Below, in pieces: positions 33,657 to 45,167 of a DNA stretch of 64,000 nt (position 1 is the first letter of the stretch; the number at the start of each line of letters is the position of its first letter). Under the pieces are notes generated by a model, which worked only from the letters and a program-made list of their open reading frames with translations, had not been told where the DNA came from and did no database searches. The DNA is from Takakia lepidozioides (lineage: Eukaryota > Streptophyta > Takakiopsida > Takakiales > Takakiaceae). A program made the translations under genes and the position numbers. Location of the stretch: positions 10,042,001-10,106,000 of the forward strand of contig CM060734.1 of assembly GCA_030704615.1 (NCBI GenBank), written 5' to 3'.

Positions 33657-36269
33657 CTGCAAAGGAGATAGCTTCAATATCCCTGTTCGAAATTGCTGGG
33701 TGCGTCCCATGGTAGGCACACAGTATCTATCTTACAACCATTTGAAGGTGCCCCAATCTTTCACCATTGCCTGAGATGAGGAATCTTAGTGGATTATCCC
33801 TCATTTCACATAATACTGGAAGTTCTGGGTCTGTGGTGTATAGAGGCCCCTGCCTGGAGCTCCCAAGTGCCCCTGCAAACGACCATGGCGTATCATGGTG
33901 TTAGCCTGCTTTCACATTCAAGAGACTATTCACATTCACCATTGCATATCGTCAAATGAAGGTAGTGGCCTGAATGAATCATAATCTTCTCACAATAAGA
34001 GTTGCATTCGGCAGGCTTTACTCCGGCAGCTTGAGCTTCAAGACAGGGCAAGTCCAATACAAGACAACCAAGAGCTCTCCTCTCATACCATTGACGACCA
34101 ACTTCAGAATCTACCATGCGATCTTAAAATGTGACATCAATATCTATGATTTAGACTAAACTATTGAGCCCCTCAGTGAAACAAATGCTGATACTTTGAA
34201 CTTGACGATCTGAAATCAAATGTTGCACCTAATCTGACTTGAATGGTAGTCCTAGAATTTCACAACAATATCCCAGATGTGCAAACCTGAGAAATGTTGA
34301 AGACTTGCTGCATATATTCTGAGCCCGATTTCGTTGGAGCACTAAAAGGAGAGGGAGAGGAGGAGACAACAATGGAGACACTAACACGTGTAGCTGGTTC
34401 TGCCTACCAACTTTCTCATCAAACAATGCATCATCTGAATGGAAAACTCACTCATTCGTGTCAGTCGTCTGGGAAGAACACCCCTGCACTTCCCTGCCTC
34501 ATAAGCTGGGGCGTTATCCTCCTCAAAATGGGCCTGGGTGGCTCTTTGGTCAGCTGCATCTAGATGGAGTGAGGAAGGGACCCTTCATACCAGCATTACT
34601 GGGCAATGCTGACAAACCCATATTCACTAAGAAATCCTCCCATCCTCTGCAAAAACTCGTCTCCTGTATGTCATCATCCAACTAACCTATCTCCTGTGAG
34701 ATGCATCCGAAGAATACAGAGGAGCGAGAAGACGCACATCCCTGTGGAACGCACATCCCTGCCTTTACAGCGCTCACAGGAATGAGCGTACAGTAGAAAA
34801 TGATGCAACTGTTATCTATTTATTTGAATGTAAGGTGGCGGCGTATATAGGCCTCATATTTGCTTAGAAAAAACAGGATGGGTCAGCACGGCTGGATATG
34901 CATGTGCCACTTGTCCATCATACGACTGGTGTGTCCAGCAAGCACTGTGTCTGTGTCATTTCTCTTCCTGTGGACCGTGATAAGTTCACCCGATAAACGA
35001 TTCTAATGAGGCCACGGCCTTCCGATGGATCTCCGAAGAAGATGAACATGGATAAAAAAGGCCACCTTCCTCTTTCCTTTAAAAAAGGAAAAAAAAAAAA
35101 CAAAAAAACTTTGGGAGTAACAAAAGCATCTTATGTTACGTGTACGCGCGAGGCCCGTGGCGGCCCCACGCACGGACGAGGGGCGTGCCCGTCGCTGTGT
35201 GCGGTCACCGACGCCCGCTGCCGCTACTCCGCTCTGCCAGCCCGCTCACCCGGTCCGCTGCCCTCCAGTCCGTTGCGCCCGTCTGCTGGCACGCATCCCC
35301 TGCGCCAGTCCGCTGCCGGAAACAGATCTAGACCGTCCACTCTGAACCCCATCCGAGCCCTCTATTTTTAGGGCAACAAGCCAAACCTTATCTCTGTCAC
35401 CTGTCACCTGCTACCGGCCGCGAACGTGCGTCCTGCTACTCCTTGCACGTTCTCCATCGTGTCCTGGGTGCTGCGACACGTTCCTTGCAGGTTCTGGAGC
35501 ATGTCTTCTGTACTGTACATGGCATGGACGTAGAAGCAGAAGGCAATAAGATAAGCAAACTGAAAGCCCGCTTATACGCCCTCTTTAACAAAGTTTGCAA
35601 ACACCAAAACCGGGACCCTTCAACAACAAGGACCTCCTCTGGAAGAGTTACACGCAAAATGGGTTTAATGGGATGCGAGTGAATGTTAAAAAAGCTTGCA
35701 TACCTTGGGATAGAGTTGCGGACTTTGTCCTTGGAGAGGAGAGTTTGGAGTACTGCCCCACTCAGTTTTGGGTGAATGTTCATTGTAAAGTGGAATTCGG
35801 AATGCGAAAAGCTCCCAGAGCCAACACATTCTTGACCAGTATCATGTGTGCACCATCCTCACAGTCTTTTTGTAGTCTCATTGCATGTATGTTGCGATTT
35901 CTGTTTGTCACCTACTATTATGTCATGCTTCCACAAGTCCATGGATATCGATTATGAATTTCATGTCCGGGTATCAATGCTGCTACGGACCCGATAACAA
36001 GGCCCAATGAGAAAGAAGTCCGACTATGGAGAGTCATACAAGCGTGGTTGTCAGTGTTGTTTCAAGGTCCAACAATGTTATCTTGCCCCGGACATTTGTA
36101 TCCTCACGTACTACAACAATATGGAGCATGTGGATGCGCAACGACAGGGTTATCATCACTTGCATTTTCCATAGCCGTAGTATCCATCATTTGCACAGTA
36201 GAGTGAAAGTCACTCGGCGTGATCTGTGCAAGAGTGGCCTATAGAGTAGGAATTGGAGGAGGTAGAGGG
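33657..36269. other. Mostly no supported gene; GC-rich patch at 35140-35370
   Basis: Short frames on both strands. At 35140-35370 the base composition jumps to CpG-rich DNA in otherwise AT-rich surroundings, as at a promoter or 5' exon; the minus-strand gene at 32.5-33.7 kb would face the right way. A plus-strand frame at 35595-35957 (KDLLWKSYTQNGFNGMRVNV) reads like protein but I do not recognise it. Confidence 0.35.
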
Positions 36270-36660
36270 GGCTGATACCCAATGGCTTTGAGGTCATCAC
36301 TCCAATCAGGAGTGCACTTGCTAGACTTTTGCCAAAGCCATTAAAGGTGTTAGTTCATCATAGCAAAAACTGAAAAATAAAATGTGAGGGATAGATAGTG
36401 TGTACAGAAACCACTAAGTACACTCGTCTAAAGAAGAGAGGGAAGATCCATATGTCTTGTCAAGACATAGACAAGACGGTAAGGGTCATTGTCAATTAAA
36501 GACAAAGCAGCCTCATTAGGCACTATCTAACTCCTCCTTCCATAAACAGCTTCATATATGATTGAAAATCATGTTACATTCTCAAGTACATGAAGTCTTA
36601 GGGTGGGAGGGTGGGATTTCCAAGACATCCATCACCATTGATTCATACCCTCATCAGAAA
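36270..36660 (+). repeat. Dispersed repeat R1, copy 1
   Basis: Shares, in reverse complement and same order, blocks with 49500-49860: GCCATTAAAGGTGTTAG, CACTATCTA, ACCACTAAGTACACT, TGTCTTGTCAAG, GGCACTATCTAAC-like and AGGGTGGGAGGGTGGGATTT. No coding potential or terminal inverted repeats seen. Probably a non-autonomous element. Confidence 0.8.
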
Positions 36661-37560
36661 AAGTTTGAGCCTCAAACATGAACTGCAGGTGCTTTGTTGT
36701 ACTCTACTCACACAGATAATCATGTGTTAAGTGCTTTCTAAGCAAAAACACCTTCAGACGGTCTTGTTTTTTATTCCATGAGCATGTACAGGTCTGGAAA
36801 TGATATTCCAGCACCTTATCAAAATCATTCAAAGCAGAAATGACACAATGAGCATGTTCAAAACCACTTAGCCATTACCAGGTCAGATCCCCAATGGTTT
36901 GGGGGAGCTTTAGAAGAATGTGTGTATTCTGAAAAGCCCTTCAAAAGTTCTGCTTAGTAATTTCTAAGCTAAAACAGCATAGATAGGCCTATTTTAAACT
37001 CCATGAGTAAGTCCAGGTCTGGAGATGGTATTCCAGTACCTTAGCAAAATGCTTCAAAAGTTTCCCAAGAGCTTTTAAGAGAATGTTTGTATTCTAAAAA
37101 TCCCATCATATGTTCCTACTGCCCAACAGATAAGAGTTGGCTACAAACACAAAGAGATCAAGGGGTTGAAGTGACTCAATTCATCAATGAAACAACATAC
37201 AGCAGCAGTCCCTTCATCTGCAAGCTTTAGGCATCATGTCAAATGAAGAACCCTCACCTGGTCCTATCACATGCAACCAAAAACCATAAATTAGTGTTAG
37301 AAGTGGAGTTCCCCAGGTGAATCACAGGTCTCACGTTTGTTATCGCTGTCCAACATGCATTCTAAAGCATGATCATGATCAAAACAGAGCAGAGATGAAC
37401 CAAAAACCTTAAGAGTTTGTGGAATAGGACGTTGCGTCATGGCATCCAGCACTTGGTTTTCAACAGAGCATAACAAGATGGGATAGTTGAAAACAAGATG
37501 CAATTTATCAGGTGAGGAATACTTCCCGCACTTCATAAGGGCACCGCTGGCACTTTTTTA
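36661..37560. other. No supported gene
   Basis: Contains two related passages about 220 bp apart (GGTCTGGAAATGATATTCCAGCACCTT-like near 36790 and GTCTGGAGATGGTATTCCAG near 37016), an internal direct repeat. A minus-strand frame at 37297-37536 (GKYSSPDKLHLVFNYPILLC) reads like a protein fragment I cannot place. Confidence 0.4.
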
Positions 37561-37574
37561 ATTGATCAACGAAG

Positions 37575-37754
37575 ACAACCAAGTTGTAGCCCAGTGGCAA
37601 TGGGCACATACCACCTTGGAAGTAGTTGTGGGTTCAATCCACCCTTGGTGTCACAAAGGTGTCTACCTTCCTAACGGAAGGCAGTAACCCTTTGGGGTGA
37701 AGAGACACCATAATTTACGCTTCCTTCGGGAGGCGTCAAATATTATATATTATT
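37575..37754 (+). mobile_element. tRNA-derived SINE, copy B, with target duplications
   Basis: Head TGTAGCCCAGTGGCAATGGG (A box), then GTGGGTTCAATCCACC (B box) about 40 nt on. The body has ACAAAGGTGTCTACCTTCCT, GACACCATAA and TTCCTTCGGGAGGCGTC, and the tail is a TAT/TATT repeat. It is flanked by ATTGATCAACGAAG (37561-37574) and ATTGATCAATGAAG (37755-37768), a 14-bp duplication with one change. Clear homology to the SINE at 19212-19396, in the opposite orientation. Confidence 0.9.
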
Positions 37755-37849
37755 ATTGATCAATGAAGGAGTTTACAAGCAATCATAGTAGCAATCATAG
37801 TAGCAGGTCAATTGCCAGTGAAGGAGTTGAAGACACCAGCCGCCATCAC

Positions 37850-38045
37850 GCATCCCCAGGAAAAAACAAGCACGAGTATCGTACTGCTTAGGGTAGACGG
37901 AAGGCGACTAAGTTAAAACTCCCACGATTTCATCCGTTAGGGATAATATGTATCTCATCCATTAGGAAAGGCATCCAGAATGGATGTCATCCTACAGGGA
38001 TGAAAATAGTAGGTCATTCATTAGGGATAGAGCTCAAGACCATAA
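37850..38045 (+). repeat. Dispersed repeat R2, copy 1
   Basis: Shares, inverted, AGCCGCCATC, AAAACAAGCACGAGTATCGT, CTGC/TGCTTAGGG and GCGATTTCATCC-type blocks with 50700-51040. Within it the word CATCC(N)TTAGGGAT recurs four times, as a degenerate short tandem. Confidence 0.75.
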
Positions 38046-38059
38046 GTCAAAACCAAAAA

Positions 38060-39055
38060 AATATATATCACTAGAAGGAAAACGCGGAATAACCACTATG
38101 TGAACCACTGGTTTTGAGTGGGAAATGACACTTAATCACTCCAAGCCTACCAGTGTTATAGAACTAGTGGATTTCGTGTCCCAGTGGTTAAAGACATAAC
38201 GTGTCACTAGTGGTTCAAGACAGTGGTCACTGCCACTGGCCCTAGGTCCACCTGTACGTTGACCTGTCACCAATGGTAAACTAGACACCGCTGACTTGTC
38301 ACAGTGGTAAACTAACTACTGAACAACATAGTGACTCGAACCACTGCCAACGGCTGTGACATGGACGCAACGAATCCGTCGATGATTTTAAGCAATATCA
38401 TGACACGTGTCCCTTTTCCATGGACACGTGGACGCAGAAAGACCGTCAATGAGACATGTGGCGTTATCAATGAAGGACACGAGTCACATTTTTGGTGTTA
38501 CGAAATGGATTCCATCAAAATTGCAATGACTTCAAAAACAACTGTGTGAGTGAGCAATAAATGACTCAAATATTGATATAATGAGAATTAACAATATATA
38601 GCACCACTGACATAGTGGTTATGTGAAACCCATTCAGTCATTCTGTACTCATTTCATGTAGTTTTAGATAGGTCAAGATTATTATTCACTGGTGTGAAAT
38701 ACAGGAATGACTCTAGTAGTAGTTTGTTAGACGTCTACCAGTATTCATCCAGTGGTCAGGTTGTATACTAAAACCATTGTCTCAGTCAATCTCTATGTCC
38801 CACTGAGTAGGGACTATGTATTGGGATGATTACTGACAAAGTGGTATTTAGTGATTTAGAATACAACTGGAGGAATACAAACAACTTTTACAATAAGTGA
38901 CTAATTCTACCAGTGGATTCGCCTACTGTCAAGGTCTTAAGAATACCACTAGTAGAGTGGTGTGTAAGTGATTAAGAATAGGACTGGAGGAACACATACC
39001 ACTACTATGGTGATATGTAAATGATTACGCATACCACTAGTGTAGTGAAAGAAGA
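38060..39055. repeat. Degenerate satellite rich in CCACTAGTGG-like words
   Basis: Some thirty occurrences of ACTGG, CAGTGG, CACTAGTG or ACCACT cluster here. In the right part a unit of 75-80 bp can be followed (GTGGTRTKTAAGTGATTAAG then ACTGGAGGAAYACAAACMAC) near 38835-38900, 38955-39005 and 39005-39055. No protein-like frame. Boundaries are soft. Confidence 0.65.
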
Positions 39056-39059
39056 ACCA

Positions 39060-40570
39060 ATTGTGTTCATTTGGCTACTGTCGGTCTTCCCCCTAGCCTT
39101 TGTAAATGATGGAGCAAAGATGCATTGCCAATTTGGACAGGCCCACACATTGCAAGTGAATCTGCAAATCAAAATAGTCTTGAAGATTCAAACTTCAAAA
39201 AACATAATAGAACCCCAGAGAGTAAGTGCTGGAACAGAGTCAACAAAATCCAGCCATGATAAAAGGTCTTCTTCTACATCTACACATGTCTCCGTATGCA
39301 TGCTAAGAACACTGCACTACTTTCCTGCCTTATCCTCACTGCCAGCAATGTCTCTGCCCAAGCGAACCAAACTTCTAAGCCCTCTTCATGTGCTTCTCTG
39401 GCCAAAGACAATTCAAAGCTAGGACGTGATCCAACTCTGTTTGCGGTGGGTTCTCTTCCTCGTTAGGATAAGGCTGCAACAAATCTCTCTCATCTATCCC
39501 CGGCTCCCTGAGCTGGGTACTAACCTACTCAAGCTTCACCTGCCCCCTGGGCTGTCCTCTGCTTCACAAAGCAAATACTATACCCCCACTGACACACTCT
39601 GGGCCTCCACAGAATCTTCAGCCCCCCAAAGACCTCCCAAATCTACTCACTCATTACATCCCCTTGGGCAACTCTCACGTCTATATATCACCATGATCAA
39701 GACACTGATCACTACCAACCAACATGCCAAAATTCCAATAATACAACACGCATGGATGTACACACACATCAACCAACGTGCCAAAAGCCCACTAAAACAT
39801 CAGGCAAGGCTGCACACACCCATTTGCGGGACATACCCCAACCCACACACTTATCCTCTAATATCCAATGCTCATAAAATTACAACTCGTCGCCAGTTTA
39901 TAAGTGCATATAATCCAATTCACCCCCTTGTCATATCATGTGCGGTTAGACATACTGATCCACCTCAATATCCTAAATCCGCCCCCCGCACTCAAATAAA
40001 TCTCCCAAGTTATATGCTCCTGATGCATGCCCTTACCTTGTCCCCTTACAAATACATACAGACAAACTCCCTTTATTACACCTCTCATGTACTTAATTAA
40101 ACAGTTTAATGAAACCCCCCTGTCCAGCACAACCCACCCTCTCATCCCTCCACAACCCCCTCTCTTTCCCATATTCAAAGTATGTTCTGCCAACACTTGG
40201 TGGCGATCTGCCTTATCCCTTGCAAGTAAATTATCATCACAACACAGAGATGGTGCACCTCATTACACCCAGCCACCTCCAAATTCCCACCCAGTCATCA
40301 CTCTGGCACAAACACATAACGGCCACCATAAACGCACCCCAACACCACAGCCGTCACCCTTACTAGCATTACTCAGCTCCCGCCACATTCAGAAGAACGA
40401 AGGCATTGCCCACCATAGTAAGGGCCCCCGCTGCATTCCAACACCCCAGTCGCCGCTTCTGTTTCTGCAATAGTCTCAAGACCTCTCCCCACCTATCTCA
40501 CTCACTGTGCTTTACTTGACATTGCCATCTTCCTCCCTCCACACCTCTCCTACCCAAGACCCACGTACGC
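39060..40570 (+). other. C-rich, G-poor leader of a LINE
   Basis: From about 39420 the plus strand becomes strongly C/A/T with few G. The long frame 39426-40100 and others are composition artefacts (P, T, H, L). This skew continues beyond the ORF1 at 42850-43900, which suggests one element. I read it as the 5' untranslated part. Confidence 0.5.
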
Positions 40571-42849
40571 ATGTCTAGCTCAAAGGCAGGGAGAATTCAA
40601 AAACTGGCAGGCAGCATACACAAACAATCCAGGTCCAAAGCCAGCATTGCCACACATAGCAAAACGGCTAGCGAATGTCTGCGCCCCACCCCCAAGTCCT
40701 CTACAAGGAATCAACAAATGGACGCTGACGAAGAGATGGAGCAGCTTCCCACTGGAGCCACTGACGTCAGCGACATGCACTCCTCCGACGAGCTCTTCTT
40801 CGCTCCAGAAGAAGCGTATCAGACTCGCTCCACACAAAGCCCCCCAAAGGCACAAGTCCAAGGCACGCCCAATAACGATGGCATTGCACCTCCACCGGCG
40901 GCAGCTACTCCCACGAAGCGGCGAACCCCCCCCCCCCCGCCCACAACGCTCACATCCCCTGTGGACTTGATGATGCTCAACATACGTTAATCAAAGCGCC
41001 AGTCGGATGTCTTCAACAGTGAGACGGACAGCAGCCATTCCGACCCCAAAAAATCAAGAGGTCTCCACCAGCAAGATCAACCCCGCGACGTGGCAACACC
41101 AAGCATACCAGGTCTCCCCCAACTCTGGCTTGGATACGAAGCGCTCAAACAACAAGCCATTGAATCACAGCTCCCTATCATTGTAGAAGAACAACGCTCG
41201 GGATTCGAGCTTCAGAGCCAGGGTCTCAGCACCCCTGAAATCTACAACTTGTAGAATTGCCTGAAGGTGTTCCCACATGTCCCACAGCTCCTGTTTCCCG
41301 CAACTAGACCAGACGGATGAGAGGGCCAATTCTACCCTCTCACCCAGTTACCAAAGGACACAGAAATTGATCCCATTTCTGGGATTTCGGCAGTCCCCCC
41401 CGCACATCTTTGACACCGACTTCGAGATGCCCAAAGAACAAGCTCTACTGAGAGCTCGCAAGCGATTCGAATCTATGAACATCCCACTCGGGACTGGGAT
41501 GTACTCACCCATCACGGCATACTCTAAGCACGGGAGCTCGACGTGGATTGGCCTCCTCAAGGTGGAGTTACTTCACCAGGCCACAGATGGCCTTGCCCTC
41601 TTAAAAGGCAACCGCCCATTTGTACTCAACATGGCCTCTGGCATGCCCAAGCAAGGGAAGGTCGAAAAGGCATTCGACCTCTCAGCGTCCATTGACTACC
41701 TCTCATTGTACCTGGCAAGCAAAGTCCTCCAAGGAACGATCGGCAGCACTTACCAGGCACCTGATCACAGAAACATACTTACACAACAACGAATTCGAAA
41801 TCATGCACGTCGCCAAGACAGGACTAGACACAAAATTCTGCTTCATTTACTTAGCTACGGATGACACCAAAACACGAATGCTTGCCCATGGAGTACGCTT
41901 CAAGCACATGCTCCTCAAGCCACAGCTTCGCACAAGACGAACAAGTATGACCGGCATTACTGCCACCCCACAAGAAATCACTGCGGAGCGGGATGCCCTC
42001 ACCTTGATGGTGAAGAATCTCAACCCACTGCATCCACAAGCAGAGACCGAAGCAGCAATTCGCAAGCTGATGGGCACCGACAACGTTGAAAGCCTGCACT
42101 TCAACAAGATTTCCAGAACTGAGAAAGTTCGCAACAATGGTATGATCCTTATCACCTGCAAAAATCCGAGCATTTACACTCAGTGGAGTAATAGACCCCC
42201 CACCCTTGTAATTCACAGGCTGGTGCATTTTGAACCGCACACGCGTAGCTTAAATGGCTCGGAGCCACCTGCGGCAAAAATTCTAGACAGACTACGAGTG
42301 GCCAATATAAATCAAGCCCTGGCGAACACCATCAACTCGATCACCATCAAACCAGATACAAAATTCAAAGGAACCCAAGATTTCATGCTGACAGAGATCG
42401 ACAGACGGCTCGCCGCCCATGCCATCTCCTTCAAATCTGACATCAAGCAAGATATTGAAGCCATGGAGAGCAGAGTCGCCATCACCATGACTGCCCAACA
42501 GGATTCGCATCATGACTACCTGGTAAAGCTCCAAGACTCTATCACCAAGAACATGGCAGTCAATCTGGCAAGCTTCTATGAACACGCCAACAAATATCTT
42601 GCGCAACTACCACTCCCGGGCCTTCCCTCTACGACGACAGGGCACCAAGCCCTTGGCAATGCCGCATCTACGCACGCCAATGGTAACAAGTCTACAGCGA
42701 TTATCGAACTGCCACCGATCACCCCTCCCCGATATGATGTTGCTGGCAGTATTATCGGAAAAGCCCCCGCCTTGCTGTTGGCGGGCCCGTCGCAGCACCC
42801 ACACCAAGTCGTCCACAGCCCAAGCATCCCGCCCGCCACTTTTGCATAA
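40571..42849 (+). pseudogene. LINE ORF1-like nucleic-acid-binding protein, broken
   Basis: Frames 40571-40990, 41277-41864 and 41620-42849 appear to be pieces of one protein. The first has an S/K/P-rich start and stops at 40988; the coding text continues to a TAG at 41252. The last part has an RRM-like stretch (LTLMVKNLNPLHPQAETEA, then LHFNKISRTEKVRNNGMILI) and a helical C-terminus (LTEIDRRLAAHAISFKSDIK). A frame change lies within the overlap 41620-41864. Expected role: chaperone bound to the LINE RNA. Family assignment rests on position and layout. Confidence 0.6.
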
Positions 42850-44215
42850 ACCTGCAGCAATGTCACACGGCTACCAGGGGCCCTGGGCCTCTCTCCTTCA
42901 TGACCTCTGCCTCCTCGTTCATTATACACTCTCTCTATTTTCAATTCTGGCCCTGTGCCAAGCTAATTTTGTATTCTCCTCACCTGATAATCAGATCTGT
43001 TTCCCCAATCTCTCTACCAACTCTCCCTATGTACACCCATCTTCCCTCTCTCACCTGCGTCACACTTCTCCCCTGCTACTCCTTCCTAATCGTCACCGTC
43101 TCCCTTGAACACCACAATCTGCACTGCACACACTCTCTACACTACTGTTCACTCTCATGCCAGGCCATCCTAATCCAACCCCGCCCGTAACGCACATCTC
43201 GTCTATCTGCTCGTACCCGGAAAGCACCACCCACCCCACGCCCCACACGTGGCGACGCCCTACCCTAAACACGTCTCCCCTCCAATTCAAATCACAACTC
43301 CTAGGTAGCCCACCCCTCCTCATCCAACCTACAGATCTCATCCATCCACCACCACCATACATACACATCCTTCAACCACATCCCCCTACCCTAGCGACGT
43401 CACATACGTGGCCTGGCCGCCCCCCGCACTTACTCATCCACTACGTTCACCCCACCACACCAGCACGATCCGTGCTGTTCAGCACGTCTCCCAAGCCATT
43501 CATCCACACTCATTACATTCATCCTTTCAATCCAATGCCCTTACCCCCAATGCCCTCCTGCCCCACCCTCTCCCACATATCACAACTCCCTGCCCATAGA
43601 TACCGCCGACCTACCAAATGCATATATCACCCCTGTTATGAACATACATACAACCCAACCCCCTCCATCCACCTTTCACCACACCACCCAGCCACCAGTT
43701 CCACCGACACGCACACCACCCCATACATGGTCATACCCAACCTACATTCAGCCGCTGCTTACCCCCTTCTTAGCCTCACACACGCTACCCCATCCCCCAC
43801 AACTTCCCTCATAACGCATTGCCCCCACAGCCAATATAAACTACAACCATTTGCATCCACACACTCTCTACATCACCCTCCATCGCACCAAAACCAATTT
43901 AAACTCGCATGTGACGCACTTCTCCTTATAAGATGTGGGGACATACATCCTAACCCGGGCCCAGGTAATATCACTAGCATCATTAATACCCTCCCTCTCG
44001 ACTCTAGATACACTCTCTACTTCCAAACAAACACGGTCTCACTTCAACCGGCACATCAACGTATCTACGAACACTTCAGACATTTTCTCGTCTCTGTCGA
44101 GCGGCTTTTACTCACCCATCCCTTCGCTATTCGAGGTGGAAACTCCAAGATAGAAAAGTTGGATATCTCTAAGCACTCAGCCCGCTCAGAACAATCAGTC
44201 ATGACCTACAGCTAG
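42850..44215 (+). pseudogene. C-rich region and start of LINE ORF2 with 2A-like motif
   Basis: A frame from 43157 to 44215 is first a P/T/H-rich composition artefact. From about residue 240 it reads FKLACDALLLIRCGDIHPNPGP (motif GDIHPNPGP at 43937-43963) followed by GNITSI. The GDxxxNPGP sequence near the ORF2 start is a known feature of CR1/L2-like and some other LINEs and resembles 2A recoding peptides. Endonuclease and RT are missing: the text loses sense after 44215. Confidence 0.6.
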
Positions 44216-44660
44216 TGAATCATGAGGGTACTTCCTATTTGTATTCATTCTCGCATTCATATTAGCAAGTTACCTTCATTCTACAGCTTCACTCAGGTCT
44301 CTCTACACCGTGTGAGTATGGAATATGTATCAGATTAATAACTATCAAGTATCAGGCCGAAGCCATGGTGTCTCTATTCTACTCTACAGTATAACTCTAC
44401 AGCTTGCATGAATCAAGTATCAATAGTTCGTGTCTCCTCCTCCACTGCGCTCTCCATCCCTCAGCTTCAGATCGTCCTTCTCTCCCCGATGACCACCAGA
44501 AGTGTGTCCCTCTCCTTGTTGCTACTCCGCCTATTCTACCTACAAGCTGTTCTAACCGCCTAACTAACAAACTGTCATCCAGACAGAGTGTATGTTCCCT
44601 CTGTAGATGTCGTTCCCACACAGTCGTTCCCTGCCATGGTAACCGTTCCCTGTGTACGCT
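44216..44660. other. No gene seen
   Basis: Transition between the LINE start and the minisatellite. It includes ACTCTACAGCTT repeated near 44287, 44394. No other structure recognised. Confidence 0.4.
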
Positions 44661-44667
44661 GTAAAAG

Positions 44668-44890
44668 GTTGTGCCAAGCTGTGTCGAGCTGTGACTGTGC
44701 CGAGCTGTGACTGGCTATGTGAAGCTGTGTCGGGCTGTGACTGACTGTGTGAAGCTGTGTCGGGCTGTGACTGACTGTGTGAAGCTGTGTCGGGTTGTGA
44801 TAGACTGTGATAGGCTGTGTAAGGCTGCAACAGGCTGTGATAAGCTGTATCAAGCTGTGTCTAACTGTGTAAGGCTGTGACTGACTGTGT
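44668..44890. repeat. GCTGTG minisatellite, 10-bp sub-period and 30-bp period
   Basis: Built of GCTGTGNNNN decamers; three successive decamers (GCTGTGTCGG, GCTGTGACTG, ACTGTGTGAA) make a 30-bp unit repeated three times exactly and then with changes. Antisense frames with TASHSQSQPD repeats are artefacts. Confidence 0.93.
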
Positions 44891-45167
44891 AAGCTTGTCT
44901 ACCACCTCTAAGGCCTGTGTTGGTCTAAGTCTACCATCCGTAAGTCTGCGCAAAAATTAAGGGTACCCCACAGAACCCATAAAATTGTCTAAGTCCCAGA
45001 CAGCCCTCTAACATTATCCCTCCCCCTCTCAAAAAACCGTGTCCTCACGGTTTACTGTTTAGGATCAGCAAACCTCTGTGAACGAGGACCCTTCTGTCGG
45101 TGAGAGTCCCGTGGAGGGCTTGGAGGGACATGGTGGTGCCCATGGTGGTGTGCACGGGAGATTACGA
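44891..45167. other. No gene seen; left flank of chromovirus copy 3
   Basis: Contains the small hairpin AAACCGTG-TCCT-CACGGTTT at about 45034-45053. No LTR end could be found, so copy 3 begins abruptly at about 45168. Confidence 0.45.

Noticed and set aside
41847-42240. Minus-strand frames opposite the LINE ORF1
   Set aside because: They mirror codons of the plus-strand ORF1 and have no motif of their own.
43157-43900. Proline/threonine/histidine-rich frame read as a structural protein
   Set aside because: All frames of this C-rich, G-poor strand are rich in P, T, H and L. Only the last part (from about 43890) resembles a known protein.
44564-44853. Antisense frames with regular SQSQPDTASH units
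   Set aside because: Pure translation of the GCTGTG minisatellite.
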